Shown here: piece after piece, positions 54,757-64,000 of the stretch | Position numbering within the stretch: position 1 is the stretch's first letter | Layout of the letters: each line of letters starts with the position of its first letter | From: CAVYXF01 sp963772335 | Lineage (GTDB): Bacteria; Pseudomonadota; Alphaproteobacteria; Rhizobiales; Rhodomicrobiaceae | Reading direction: 5' to 3' | Length of the DNA: 64,000 bases | NCBI GenBank assembly: GCA_963772335.1 | Contig: CAVYXF010000001.1 | Span: 620,001-684,000, forward strand | The notes under the pieces: model-generated | Databases searched by the model: none | Told to the model about the DNA's origin: nothing | The model's input: only the letters and a program-made list of their open reading frames with translations | Made by a program: the position numbers and the translations under genes

Positions 54757-55215
54757 ATGGCGCAGTTGAAGGGAAGTGGACTGATTGGGGCCTGCCTTGT
54801 TCTATTTGCAGCCGCAGCGGCCGGCGCGGCCCAGGCAGCAGAGAAGATACCCGCGGCCTTTCATGGCGCCGGGTGCAATCTCAAATACACCTACGCCAGG
54901 GCGCCCAAAGGCGACGCTACCGACTGCTTTTCCGCCAAGGCGTTCCGCAAGGAGGGCGAAGGGCCCGACGGCGACAATTTCATCCGCATCTCGGGGACCA
55001 AGATTGCCGGCTTCGAATGGGGATGCGACGTGAAGACCGTCAAAACCGTAAGCGAGACCGAACTCACCTTCGAGGGCGCCTGCGGGGATGAGGGCACCGA
55101 ATATGACGGCACGGTTTCCTTGGTCCTGCGTCCCGGACGGCAGGTGATCATAGACCAGATCGTTGAGGGCCGGCATATTGTCGACATTTATCGTCTGCGT
55201 GACGATCTTCACTAG
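54757..55215 (+). CDS. hypothetical exported protein
   Basis: This 152-residue protein has a signal peptide (LIGACLVLFAAAAAGAAQAA). The mature part has four Cys (AGCNLKY, TDCFSAK, WGCDVK, GACGDE) that could make two disulfides, and beta-rich segments (ETELTFEGACG; TVSLVLRPGRQVIIDQI). I chose the ATG at 54757 after AGGAGAGAG; a longer frame from 54685 overlaps no signal. Small secreted four-Cys proteins of this form are common and mostly unassigned. It precedes the M3 peptidase by 51 bases. Confidence 0.72.
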   Translation: MAQLKGSGLIGACLVLFAAAAAGAAQAAEKIPAAFHGAGCNLKYTYARAPKGDATDCFSAKAFRKEGEGPDGDNFIRISGTKIAGFEWGCDVKTVKTVSETELTFEGACGDEGTEYDGTVSLVLRPGRQVIIDQIVEGRHIVDIYRLRDDLH

Positions 55216-55266
55216 GCGCGCGTCTGATTGCCCGCGCCCCGCTCCAGAACTCTTCAAGGACCACGA

Positions 55267-57328
55267 ATGACCACCAGCCCTGACAATCCTCTCATTGCCA
55301 AATGGGAGGGCCCATACGAGCTGCCACCATTTGCAAAGATCAAGCCCGAGCATTACGCCCCGGCCTTCGACGCCGCCTTCGCTGCCCACAATGCCGAGAT
55401 CGCCGCGATTATTGCCGATCCGGCCGAGCTCAGCTTCGATAATGTCATCGCCGCGCGGGAGCGTTCGGGCAGGCTGCTGGAGCGCGTTGCGACCGTGTTC
55501 TTCAATCTGGCAGCGACCGACACGAATGACGAATTACAGGCGATCGAGCGCGAGATGTCGCCGCGCCTTGCTGCCCACAGCCAAGCGATCGCCACCGATC
55601 CGGCGTTGTTCGCCAAGGTCGAAGCGCTCTGGTGCCGCCAGGGCAGCCTCGGGCTGACGGCAGAGCAGAGCCGCGTGCTGGAGCGGCATCACCGCAAGCA
55701 TCTGCGCGCCGGTGCCAAACTCGGTGATGCCGAGCGCCAGCGCATGGCGGAGATCACCGAGCGGCTCGCGAGCCTTAGCACGCAGTTCTCCCAGAATGTG
55801 CTGGCCGATGAGCAGAGCTACATCTTGCTGCTCGAAAGCGAGGCCGATCTCGCAGGACTGCCCGATTTCCTGCGTGCCGCAGCCGCCGCGACCGCAAAGG
55901 AACGGGGACACCCAGGCAAATACGCCATTACCCTGTCGCGCTCCTCGATCGAGCCTTTCCTGCAATTCTCAGCCAGGCGCGACTTGCGCGAGGAGGCGTT
56001 CCGCGCCTGGATCGCCCGCGGCTCGGGCGGCGGGCGCAACCGATAACCGCGTGCTGATCGCAGAGATCCTGCAGTTGCAGGCCGAGCGGGCGAAGCTCCT
56101 CGGCTTCGACAGTTTCGCCGCCTTCAAGCTCGACGACACCATGGCCAGGGTGCCGGAGGCCGTCCGCGATCTTCTGGGTAAGGTTTGGGTGCCGGCCCGC
56201 GCTCAAGCCGCCCGCGAGAGCGCCAAGCTCGTAAGCCTTGCCCAAGACCAAGGTGACAACGCCGAAATCGCGGCTTGGGACTGGCGCTACTGGGCCGATA
56301 AGCTGCGCAAAGCCGAGCACAATATCGACGAGGCGGAGGTAAAGCCCTATTTCGAGCTGAACCGGATCATCGATGCCGCCTTCGAAACGGCGCGGCGGCT
56401 GTTCGGTCTCACCTTCAACGAGCGCACGGACCTGCCGCGCTACCACCCAGATGTCCGGGTGTGGGAGGTGTTCGACGAGGACGGTGCTCCGGTCGCGCTG
56501 TTCTACGGCGATTATTTCAGCCGTCCCTCGAAGCGGGGCGGCGCCTGGATGTCGAGCTTTCGCGACCAGGAGAAGCTGGACGGCCCGGTCAAGCCGGTCA
56601 TTGTCAATGTGATGAACTTCGTTAAGGGCGCGCCCGGCGATCCGGTGCTGCTCAGCCTCGACGATGCCCGCACCCTGTTCCACGAATTCGGCCATGGCCT
56701 GCATGGCATGCTCTCCGACGTCACCTACCCCTCGCTGTCGGGCACGAGTGTGCTGAAGGATTTCGTCGAGCTGCCATCCCAGCTCTATGAGCACTGGCTG
56801 CTGACGCCGGAAATCCTGGAGCGCTATGCCCTCAATGCCGAGACCGGTGCGCCGATGCCGGCCGAGCTGCTGACGCGCCTGCTTGCTGCCCGCAATTTCA
56901 ACCAGGGGTTCGCCACAGTCGAATATGTGGCCTCGGCGATCATCGATATGGACCTGCATGAGGATACGCCAGGCGCGGCATTCGACATCGACGCCGCAGA
57001 AGAGGCGACGCTCGCCCGGATCGGCATGCCGCCTGAGATCGTGCTGCGCCATCGCCCTGCGCATTTCCTGCATCTGTTCGGCGGAGGATATGCGGCTGGC
57101 TATTACAGCTATCTGTGGTCGGAGGTGATGGATGCGGATGCCTTCCGCGCCTTCGAAGAGAGCGGCGACGTGTTCAATGCCGAGCTCGCCGCCAGGCTAA
57201 AGCGCTACATCTATTCCTCCGGTGGCACGATCGAGCCGGCAGAGGCCTATATCGCCTTTCGCGGCCGGCTGCCGGACGTTGCAGCGCTGCTGCACAAGCG
57301 CGGCCTGCACGAGGTGCCGTCCGCATAG
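55267..57328 (+). pseudogene. M3-family oligopeptidase (Dcp/OpdA type) with a single-base frameshift
   Basis: The upstream frame (55267 to about 56031) encodes the helical N-terminal domain (NPLIAKWEGPYELPPFAKIK; LSFDNVIAARERSGRLLERV). Skipping one g at 56032-56034 continues ATDNRVLIAEILQLQAERAK through the zinc motif LFHEFGHGLHGMLSDVTYPS (His near residue 472) and ends RGLHEVPSA, giving 686 residues, the normal length. As written, translation stops at 56046 after GSGGGRNR, before the active site. The extra g is in a run of g, a frequent site of sequencing error. The intact enzyme cleaves short peptides in the cytosol. Confidence 0.85.
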
Positions 57329-57341
57329 TGTGGCAGAGTAA

Positions 57342-58538
57342 TCAGATCAGCTTGCGCGCGCGGAACTCGGCGATCTCGTCGGCGCTGAAGCCGAACTCGT
57401 CGAGAATGGCTTCGGTGTGCTCGCCGATCGCCGGTGCCTGGGAGTGCATCGCGGCGGGCGTGCGGCTGAGCGTTACCGCCTGGCCGACAACGGGTATGGC
57501 CTCGCCATCCGGTCCGGGCACAGATTGGGCGATGCCCAAATGCTGCACCTGCGGATCGGCGAACACCTCGTCGATCCTGTAAATCGGGCCGCAGGGCACG
57601 CCGGCAGCGTTGAGCCGCCGCAGCCATTCGGCTGTCGGCTGCTGGCGCAGGATTTCCGCGATTTCGGCGTTCAGGGCATCGCGGTGGCGCAAGCGATCCT
57701 CGCCAGTGCGGTATTCCGGCTTCTCCTGGAGATGGCACGCGCTCACCGCCTCGCAGAACCGCTCCCAAATCGTCGAGCCAACCGTTGCGATGTTGATCTG
57801 CCCGTCGGCCGTCTCGAACACGCCGGTCGGGATGTAGGCGGGGTGATTGTTGCCAGCCTGGCCGGGTACTTCGCCTTGCATAAGATAGCGTGCGGCCTGG
57901 AAATCGAGCATGAAGATCTGCGCCTCGAGCAGCGAAGTCTTCACCCACTGTCCCTCACCGGATACCTCCCGCTCGTGCAGGGCAGTCAGGATGCCGAGCG
58001 CGGCAAGGAGCCCAGCGCTGAGGTCGGCGAGGGGAATACCGGCGCGCACCGGACCATGGCCGGGAATGCCGGTGATCGACATCAGCCCGCCCATGCCTTG
58101 GGCGATCTGGTCAAAACCGGGGCGCTTCGCATAGGGTCCATCCTGACCGAAGCCCGAAATCGAGGCGTAGACGAGACGCGGATTGATGCGCCGCATCTCC
58201 TCATAGCCGATGCCGAGCCGGTCCTTCACATCGGGCCGGAAATTTTCAACCAGCACATCGGCTTGAGCAACGATCCGCTCGAGGATCGCGCGCCCCTCCG
58301 CGCACTTCAGATCCAGCGTCAGCCCACGTTTGTTGCGCTGAAAATTCTGGAAATCGGGGCCGTCACGCGGGCCGCTCATGTCCTCCGTGCCAGCCTGCAG
58401 CGCTGCCGGCATTTCCACTTTAATGACATTGGCGCCAAAGTCGGCGAGCTGGCGCACACAGGCCGGCCCCGCACGGACGCGTGTCAGGTCGATCACGGTA
58501 AAGCGGCTGAGCGCTCCACCCCCGCCGGGTGGCTCCAT
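57342..58538 (-). CDS. CaiB/BaiF-type (class III) CoA-transferase
   Basis: This 398-residue enzyme moves CoA between carboxylic acids through a covalent Asp thioester. The family N-terminus is VIDLTRVRAGPACVRQLADF with NVIKVEMP, then VENFRPDVKDRLGIGYEEM, SISGFGQDGPYAKRPGFDQI, and the catalytic Asp at residue 172 in IPLADLSAG. The C-terminal region is conserved through VTLSRTPAAMHSQAPAIGEH. It resembles formyl-CoA or succinyl-CoA:carboxylate transferases. The acceptor is not deducible. It is convergent with the M3 gene and independent of mntH by spacing of about 100 bases on the same strand. Confidence 0.9.
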   Translation of the reverse strand: MEPPGGGGALSRFTVIDLTRVRAGPACVRQLADFGANVIKVEMPAALQAGTEDMSGPRDGPDFQNFQRNKRGLTLDLKCAEGRAILERIVAQADVLVENFRPDVKDRLGIGYEEMRRINPRLVYASISGFGQDGPYAKRPGFDQIAQGMGGLMSITGIPGHGPVRAGIPLADLSAGLLAALGILTALHEREVSGEGQWVKTSLLEAQIFMLDFQAARYLMQGEVPGQAGNNHPAYIPTGVFETADGQINIATVGSTIWERFCEAVSACHLQEKPEYRTGEDRLRHRDALNAEIAEILRQQPTAEWLRRLNAAGVPCGPIYRIDEVFADPQVQHLGIAQSVPGPDGEAIPVVGQAVTLSRTPAAMHSQAPAIGEHTEAILDEFGFSADEIAEFRARKLI

Positions 58539-58641
58539 GGCATCTCCTCCAGAGGCAGCCTTAGCGGCTTATCTACAGGAGTATACCTTCTCGGCGCGTC
58601 TTATCGAACACCGCGTCAGCGAAGCAGCCTCGCTCGCCTTC

Positions 58642-59997
58642 TTAGAAGAGCAAGGCGCCGTAGTCGTAAAGCAGCTTCAGATTGAGCACCACGATCGCAG
58701 CGGCCATCACGGAGGCAATAGCGACCAGCCAGCGCGGGGCGACCAGCGCTCCCATTTTTACCTTGGAAGCCGTGAACATCACCAGCGGAATGACCGCGAA
58801 GGAGAGCTGCAGGCTGAGGATCACCTGGCTGAAGATCAGAAGCTGCGCCGTGCCGCTGTCGCCATACCAGATGGTGACGCCGGCGGCTGGAATGATAGCG
58901 ATCATGCGTGTGATCAGTCGCCTGAGCCAGCCGGGGAGGCGAATATTGAGGAAGCCCTCCATCACAATCTGGCCAGCCAGCGTCGCGGTAACCGTCGAGT
59001 TGATGCCACAGCACAGAAGCGCGATGGCGAACAGCTTCGGGGCGATGGACAGGCCTAGAAGCGGCGCGAGCAGATTATGCGCCTCCCCTAACTCCGCCAC
59101 CTCCGTGCGACCGGACGCATGGAAGCTCGCCGCGGCCAGGATCAGGATCGAGGCGTTGACAAGCAGCGCGAACATTAGCGCGACGGTGGAATCCAGGGTG
59201 GCGTATTTCAGCGCGCTGCGCTTCTCGGGGAGGGTTTGGCCATAGTCGCGGGTCTGCACGAGCCCGGAGTGCAGATAGAGGTTATGCGGCATCACCGTCG
59301 CGCCGAGAATACCGAGCGCGATATAGAGCATCTCCGGATTGGTGACGATCTCGGTGGTGGGCGCGAAGCCTTTGATGACAGCCGCCCAGTCCGGGTCCGC
59401 AAGCGCGATCTGGATGGCAAAGCACGCCGCGATCACGCCGAGCAGCGTCATGATCAGCGCCTCGACATAGCGGAAGCCGAGCGTCTGCAGATAAAGGATA
59501 AGGAAGACATCGAGCGCAGTGATGATTACGCCGATTTCCAGCGGGATACCGAACAGGAGGTTAAGGCCGATCGCCGTGCCGATCACCTCGGCGACATCGG
59601 TGGCGATAATCGCCATCTCAGCGAGCGCCCATAGTACGTAACTGACCGGCGCCGGGAAGGCATCGCGGCAGGCCTGGGCGAGATCGCGGCCGCTGCCGAT
59701 GGCGAGCCTAGCGCAAAGCGACTGCAGCACGATGGCGATAATGTTCGAGACCAGCGCGACAACAAGCAACGTGTAGCCGAATTTGGAGCCGCCAGCGAGC
59801 GAGGTTGCCCAATTGCCCGGGTCCATATAGCCGACCGCGACCAGATAGCCGGGGCCGACAAACGCCGCGGCCCGCCGCCAAGGGGCGCCGGCTGCCGCGA
59901 CTTTGACCGAACGGTAGACCTCTGACAGCGAAGGATCCCCCCGCTCGCGCCGCCATGACCCATCGGCGAGTGCTTCTGAGGGCTTGCGCTGAAGCAT
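58642..59997 (-). CDS. mntH: Nramp-family divalent metal (Mn2+) transporter MntH
   Basis: This 451-residue proton-coupled metal importer has 11 spans. The Nramp signatures VGYMDPGNWATSLAGGSKFG (metal-binding Asp-Pro-Gly in span 1), ILGATVMPHNLYLHSGLVQT (Met-Pro-His in span 6) and GINSTVTATLAGQIVMEGFL are intact. I chose the ATG at 59997 after AAGGAGA; upstream in-frame residues are not family-like. A Fur/Mur-like box is placed 15 bases upstream of the start codon, which suggests metal-responsive repression. Manganese is the likely substrate; Fe2+ is possible. Confidence 0.93.
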   Translation of the reverse strand: MLQRKPSEALADGSWRRERGDPSLSEVYRSVKVAAAGAPWRRAAAFVGPGYLVAVGYMDPGNWATSLAGGSKFGYTLLVVALVSNIIAIVLQSLCARLAIGSGRDLAQACRDAFPAPVSYVLWALAEMAIIATDVAEVIGTAIGLNLLFGIPLEIGVIITALDVFLILYLQTLGFRYVEALIMTLLGVIAACFAIQIALADPDWAAVIKGFAPTTEIVTNPEMLYIALGILGATVMPHNLYLHSGLVQTRDYGQTLPEKRSALKYATLDSTVALMFALLVNASILILAAASFHASGRTEVAELGEAHNLLAPLLGLSIAPKLFAIALLCCGINSTVTATLAGQIVMEGFLNIRLPGWLRRLITRMIAIIPAAGVTIWYGDSGTAQLLIFSQVILSLQLSFAVIPLVMFTASKVKMGALVAPRWLVAIASVMAAAIVVLNLKLLYDYGALLF

Positions 59998-60011
59998 GAA
60001 CGTCTCCTTGC

Positions 60012-60026
60012 TGCAAATCATTCTCA
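60012..60026. promoter_or_regulatory. Fur/Mur-like box upstream of mntH
   Basis: Read toward mntH the site is TGAGAATGATTTGCA, a 7-1-7 dyad. It matches 12 of 15 positions of the classical Fur box if the centre is ignored, and resembles Mur (manganese-responsive Fur homologue) sites in rhizobia. It is placed 15 bases before the mntH ATG, where binding would block transcription or its early elongation. Match judged by eye. Confidence 0.6.
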
Positions 60027-60248
60027 ATTTCAATATAGGACAATGCCGCCGCGTTTTGAATAGATGAAAGGAAGCGTGATCATCATGCCGCGGTACAGGT
60101 GAAAAATCGGGCTGCAACATTCAAAACTGCAACCGGGCTGAGCGCCGCGCGTTCACCACGCGCATCTGGCCTGTGGGGTGGTCGAGTCAATTGATAGTAA
60201 TATCGAGAACATCGAATCGACTCATTCGAAAGGCGGGTAGCGCAGAAT

Positions 60249-61994
60249 ATGATTGCGATGCTCAGAGTCTATCAGCGCGCCCTGGGAATGCTGCGCAGCG
60301 AACTGTGGCTCACAGTTTTTCTCGTTTTTGCCAATGTTGGTGTCGCAGTCTTGCAACTGGCCGAACCCGTGCTGTTCGGGCGCGTTGTGGATGCGTTGGC
60401 GCGGGGTTTTGAGGCTTTTCCCTTGATCGGTTTGTGGGCTTTCCTTGGCTTCTTGAGCGTTCTCGCTAGCGTTTTCCTCGCGGTCTGGGCTGACCGTCTT
60501 GCGCATCGCCAGCGGCTCGCCGCCATGAGCGCGGCCTTCGATCGCGCCATTACTCTGCCGATCAGCTATCACGCCGAACGCGGCGCGGGACGCGTCGTGC
60601 GAACCATGCTCGCCGGGACGGACGCCTTGTTCGCGCTCTGGCTCACCTTCTTGCGCGAGCATCTCACAGCGATTGTGAGTGTCGTCCTGCTGATTCCCAC
60701 CGCCATCGCCATCGACTACCGGCTGACGCTCATCCTGGTCGTGCTCGCCACCGTCTACAGCGCCGTCAACCTTCTGGTGGTACGCCGGACCGAAAGTGGC
60801 CAGTCCAACGTCGAGCGTTATCACCAGGACGTATTCGGGCGGGTTGGCGACGTGATCGGCAATGTCTCGGTCGTGCAGAGCTATGCGCGGCTGCGCGACG
60901 AGCAGGTGGCACTCAGAGAGCTGATGCAGCAGCTCCTTTCCGCGCAATATCCGGTGCTTACCTGGTGGGCGATGCTGACCGTGTTCACGCGGGCCGCCGC
61001 AACCATCAGCATGGTGGCGGTATTTGCGGTCGGCGCATTGCTCGCCAGCCGGGGCGAGATCACGGTTGGCGCGATTGTGAGCTTTGTCGGTTTTGCCAAC
61101 CTGCTCATCGGCAAGCTCGATCAGCTCTCCGGCTTTATCGCCAATCTCTTCCCACGCGTCCCAACACTCAACGCCTTCTATGAGCTGCTCGATGCGACTG
61201 GGAATATTGTTGAAAAGCCTGACGCCACTGCCCTGACCAATGTCAAAGGCACTGTCGCTTACGAAGATGTGACATTCCGCTTCGGCCTTTCCAATGTCGG
61301 CGTGTTCGACCTGAATTTTCGCGCCGAGGCGGGCGAAACCGTCGCCCTGGTCGGTGCGACCGGCTCGGGCAAGACCACAACGCTTGCTTTGCTGCAGAGG
61401 CTGCGCGATCCCGAAAAAGGGCGTATCACTGTTGACGGGATCGATATCCGCGAGGTGACACTGACATCGCTGCGCCAGTATATCGCGGTGGTTTTCCAGG
61501 AGGTTGGTCTTTTCAACCGCTCGATCTATGAAAATATCCATATTGGTCGTCTGGATGCGACACCGGAAGAGGTGGAAGCTGCGGCGCATCTGGCGGAAGC
61601 ACATGAATTCATCATGGCAAAGCCCGGCGGCTATAGCTTTGTGATCGGCGAGAGGGGATCAGCGCTCTCCGGTGGAGAGAGGCAGCGCGTCGGCATTGCG
61701 CGTGCTATATTGAAGAATGCCCCGATCCTGGTTCTCGACGAGGCAACCAGCGCGCTGGACAACGAGACGGAAGCGCGCATTAAACGCGCATTTGACGCGG
61801 TGCGCGCGGGGCGGACCACTTTCATCATCGCACATCGTCTTTCGACTGTTGCGAATGCGAACCGAATCCTCGTCTTCCGGAATGGCCGGATTGTCGAGGC
61901 GGGCCGCTATGAAGAGCTTGTCGGTCTGGACGGCGTGTTTGCCAATCTCGTGCGCGTCGGGACCCCGCAGCCGAGCGCCATGCCGGCGGCATGA
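60249..61994 (+). CDS. ndvA: beta-(1,2)-glucan exporter-type ABC transporter (NdvA-like), fused permease/ATPase
   Basis: This 581-residue half-transporter has six spans (residues 15-310) and one ATPase domain. Walker A is GATGSGKTT near residue 374, the signature LSGGERQR near residue 475, Walker B ILVLDEATSALD and the H-loop IIAHRLST. The N-terminus MLRVYQRALGMLRSE and the permease core (ALWLTFLREHL) resemble NdvA/ChvA, which exports cyclic beta-1,2-glucan for osmoadaptation and host interaction. The partner synthase NdvB is not in the window. The true start could be the ATG at 60258. The specific substrate is inferred. Confidence 0.82.
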   Translation: MIAMLRVYQRALGMLRSELWLTVFLVFANVGVAVLQLAEPVLFGRVVDALARGFEAFPLIGLWAFLGFLSVLASVFLAVWADRLAHRQRLAAMSAAFDRAITLPISYHAERGAGRVVRTMLAGTDALFALWLTFLREHLTAIVSVVLLIPTAIAIDYRLTLILVVLATVYSAVNLLVVRRTESGQSNVERYHQDVFGRVGDVIGNVSVVQSYARLRDEQVALRELMQQLLSAQYPVLTWWAMLTVFTRAAATISMVAVFAVGALLASRGEITVGAIVSFVGFANLLIGKLDQLSGFIANLFPRVPTLNAFYELLDATGNIVEKPDATALTNVKGTVAYEDVTFRFGLSNVGVFDLNFRAEAGETVALVGATGSGKTTTLALLQRLRDPEKGRITVDGIDIREVTLTSLRQYIAVVFQEVGLFNRSIYENIHIGRLDATPEEVEAAAHLAEAHEFIMAKPGGYSFVIGERGSALSGGERQRVGIARAILKNAPILVLDEATSALDNETEARIKRAFDAVRAGRTTFIIAHRLSTVANANRILVFRNGRIVEAGRYEELVGLDGVFANLVRVGTPQPSAMPAA

Positions 61995-62043
61995 TCCCAA
62001 ACCAGCAGTCAGCTTTGCCGTAGCGGCTTTGTGAGCCTTAAGA

Positions 62044-64000
62044 ATGGATATACCAGAGAATTTGGACACAGAAGGGCTGGCCGATAAGCGGAATTCCAAA
62101 TCGCCGCCTATCGCCAAGCCTCCCAAAGTCGCAGAAGAACGGCCGGAGCTGTTCCAGGATACGACCGTCACGGGTGAAGTGCTGGAGCTGGGCTCCCATC
62201 TCATCCGCTCCCCTCGCCGGTGGGCGGTTCTCTCCCTTGTCGGCGGCGTCGTTGCCGTGCTGCTCCTCAATATCGTCGGCCAGATCTATCTCAATCGCTG
62301 GCAGCGCTCGTTCTTCGATGCCATCGAGAAGAAGGACTTGAATCTGATCGGCCAGGAGCTATTGGTCTTCCTGGTCATCATCGCCGTGCTGCTGCTGATT
62401 GTCGTGTGGCAGACTTGGCTGCACGAAATGCTGAAAGTGCGCCTGCGCGAGTGGCTGACCCATCACCTCTTGGATCTATGGTTTCCTCCCGGCCGTGCCT
62501 ACCGCCTTGGCATCAGCGAGGAAACCGGCGTCAACCCTGACCAGCGCATTCAGGAAGACACCCGCAATCTTTCGGAAATGTCCGCCGATCTGGGCATCGG
62601 CTTTCTGCAGGCCGCCATGCTGCTGGTCAGCTTCATCGGCGTGCTCTGGGGTATGTCGCAGAACGTCACCTTCACCTCGCTCGGGGTGACCATCGCTATT
62701 CCCGGCTATATGGTCTGGGCGGCGCTCGGCTATGCCCTGCTCGGCTCCTGGTTGACCTGGCTGGTCGGCCGCCCGCTAATCTCCCTGAACGCTCAGCGCT
62801 ATGCGCGCGAGGCGGATTTGCGCTTCTCCCTGGTTCGCGTCAGCGAGAGCGCGGAAAGTATCGCGCTTTATGCAGGCGAGGCCGACGAGCGGCGCATCAC
62901 CAACCGCTATGTCGATGAGGTTATTAGCGTTGCCCGGCGCATGTCGGTGGCCCTTTCCCAGCTTGTCTGGATCACCTCGGGCTATGGATGGCTTGCGATC
63001 GTCGTGCCCATCCTCGTTGCCTTGCCCGGCTACTTGCATGGCACGCTGACGCTCGGCGGCCTGATGATGGTGGTGGGCGCCTTCAACCAGGTGCAAACCT
63101 CGTTGAAGTGGTTCGTAGACAATTTCCCGCGCGCCGCGGACTGGCGCGCTGCGCTCCACCGCGTAACCGCCTTCCATGATGCCTTGTTGATGGTCGATGA
63201 GCGCGAGGAAGGGCCCAATATCAAGCTGGAGCCGCATCCGCAAGGACATCTCGTCTTCGAGAAGGTCAGCGTCTGGCTTGCCGATGGTGGCGTCGTGATC
63301 TCGGAGGCAACCTCGGACATCGAGCCGGGCGAGCGCGTGCTGGTCGTCGGCGATTCCGGCACCGGAAAGAGTACGCTGCTGCGGGCGATCGGCGGCCTGT
63401 GGCCCTGGGGAACGGGCACGATTTATCTTCCTCCGCGTGAGGACATGATGTTCCTGCCGCAGCGGCCTTATATGCCGCTCGGCACGCTGCGTAAGGCGGT
63501 CACCTACCCTTCCGATGTCAAACAGTTCACCGACGAGCAGGTCAGGAGCGCACTGAGCCGGGTGGGTCTGCCGGAGTTCGTCAACCGCCTGGATGAGGAA
63601 GAGCGCTGGGATCGTTTGATGTCGCTCGGTCAGCAGCAGCGGCTCGCTTTTGCCCGCGTGCTGCTGCAGCGCCCGAAATGGGTGTTCCTCGACGAAGCAA
63701 CCGCCGCGCTCGATGAGGAGAATCAGCAGCGGGTGATGAGCATCTTTGACATCGAGCTGCCCGAAACTTCGATCTTCTCGATCGGCCATCGGCCGGGGCT
63801 AGAGGCGTTTCACCGGCGCACGCTGCACCTTATAGGTGGCGCTGCCGGTGCTCGATTGCGCCGCAAGATGGAGCCGCCATCCCATACGCACCGCCTGCGC
63901 AATGTGATGCGGAATTTGCTGCGCGATATGCACCTGACCTCGCGCAAGGACAAGGAACCGTCGGCTCCGGAGTCTCAGCCCATGACCGATCTCAAGCCGG
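62044..64000 (+). CDS. SbmA/BacA-like ABC transporter ATP-binding/permease protein (partial)
   Basis: The reading frame is open from 62044 to the right edge (652 codons), so the stop is not seen. An N-terminal cytosolic tail precedes a six-span ABC_membrane_2 domain (SbmA/BacA/YddA type; QIYLNRWQRSFFDAIEKKDL is diagnostic). An ATPase domain follows, with Walker A GDSGTGKST near residue 438, signature SLGQQQRLAFARVL and Walker B WVFLDEATAALDE. Related proteins import peptides or vitamin B12-like ligands or contribute to very-long-chain fatty acid modification of lipid A. It lies 49 bases after ndvA and may share its transcript. A tail of about 75 residues beyond the ATPase core is rich in Arg/Lys. 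Confidence 0.9.
   Translation, partial: MDIPENLDTEGLADKRNSKSPPIAKPPKVAEERPELFQDTTVTGEVLELGSHLIRSPRRWAVLSLVGGVVAVLLLNIVGQIYLNRWQRSFFDAIEKKDLNLIGQELLVFLVIIAVLLLIVVWQTWLHEMLKVRLREWLTHHLLDLWFPPGRAYRLGISEETGVNPDQRIQEDTRNLSEMSADLGIGFLQAAMLLVSFIGVLWGMSQNVTFTSLGVTIAIPGYMVWAALGYALLGSWLTWLVGRPLISLNAQRYAREADLRFSLVRVSESAESIALYAGEADERRITNRYVDEVISVARRMSVALSQLVWITSGYGWLAIVVPILVALPGYLHGTLTLGGLMMVVGAFNQVQTSLKWFVDNFPRAADWRAALHRVTAFHDALLMVDEREEGPNIKLEPHPQGHLVFEKVSVWLADGGVVISEATSDIEPGERVLVVGDSGTGKSTLLRAIGGLWPWGTGTIYLPPREDMMFLPQRPYMPLGTLRKAVTYPSDVKQFTDEQVRSALSRVGLPEFVNRLDEEERWDRLMSLGQQQRLAFARVLLQRPKWVFLDEATAALDEENQQRVMSIFDIELPETSIFSIGHRPGLEAFHRRTLHLIGGAAGARLRRKMEPPSHTHRLRNVMRNLLRDMHLTSRKDKEPSAPESQPMTDLKP

Overview
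The window is GC-rich chromosomal DNA from an alphaproteobacterium, most likely of the Hyphomicrobiales (Rhizobiales). Supporting signs are the enoyl-CoA hydratase / PaaI thioesterase / rplM-rpsI / argC neighbourhood, secG-pyrG followed by kdsA, an NdvA-type glucan exporter, and palindromic interspersed repeats of a style I associate with this order. No phage, insertion sequence or CRISPR array is visible. It looks like ordinary core and accessory chromosome.

Layout. 1-3672: a ugpBAEC glycerol-3-phosphate ABC importer operon on the minus strand, cut by the left edge inside ugpC. 4180-4256: a CAT-anticodon tRNA. 4521-11119: an acetate/carboxylate sensing and uptake module, made of a symporter-fused hybrid histidine kinase (CrbS-like), a LuxR-type response regulator (CrbR-like) and a two-subunit sodium:solute symporter, followed by a proline iminopeptidase. 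12116-18216: small soluble enzymes and regulators, including DUF2076, CoA-binding, TetR, a frameshifted alpha/beta hydrolase, O-acetylhomoserine sulfhydrylase and an aldo/keto reductase. 18335-22673: a DUF1800/DUF1501 exported pair and a von Willebrand A protein with C-terminal repeats. 22768-26573: an EmrAB-type efflux pair with a divergent TetR repressor and an operator lying between them.

26702-33419: secG, pyrG and kdsA, with a Tat-signal SDR, a long structured non-coding stretch carrying a boxA-like site, palindromic repeats and a YqjM-like flavin oxidoreductase inserted before kdsA. 33446-43057: the ribosomal L13/S9 and argC region, an acetyltransferase, topoisomerase IB, a SHOCT protein and a TPR-methyltransferase. 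43114-50675: a succinate dehydrogenase locus (sdhCDA ... sdhB) interrupted by a secreted Cys/Tyr/His tandem-repeat protein and CreD. 50711-58538: two small HExxH proteins, an SLC12-type transporter, an M3 oligopeptidase and a CaiB-type CoA transferase. 58642-64000: MntH behind a Fur/Mur-like box, an NdvA-type exporter, and an SbmA/BacA-like ABC protein cut by the right edge.

Four otherwise intact genes (alpha/beta hydrolase, PaaI thioesterase, TPR-methyltransferase, M3 peptidase) each carry a single-base frameshift. In every case adding or removing one base restores a full-length reading frame. This points to assembly error or very recent decay. The items I would look at first are the repeat protein inside the sdh locus and the structured RNA-like region at about 30.1-30.6 kb.
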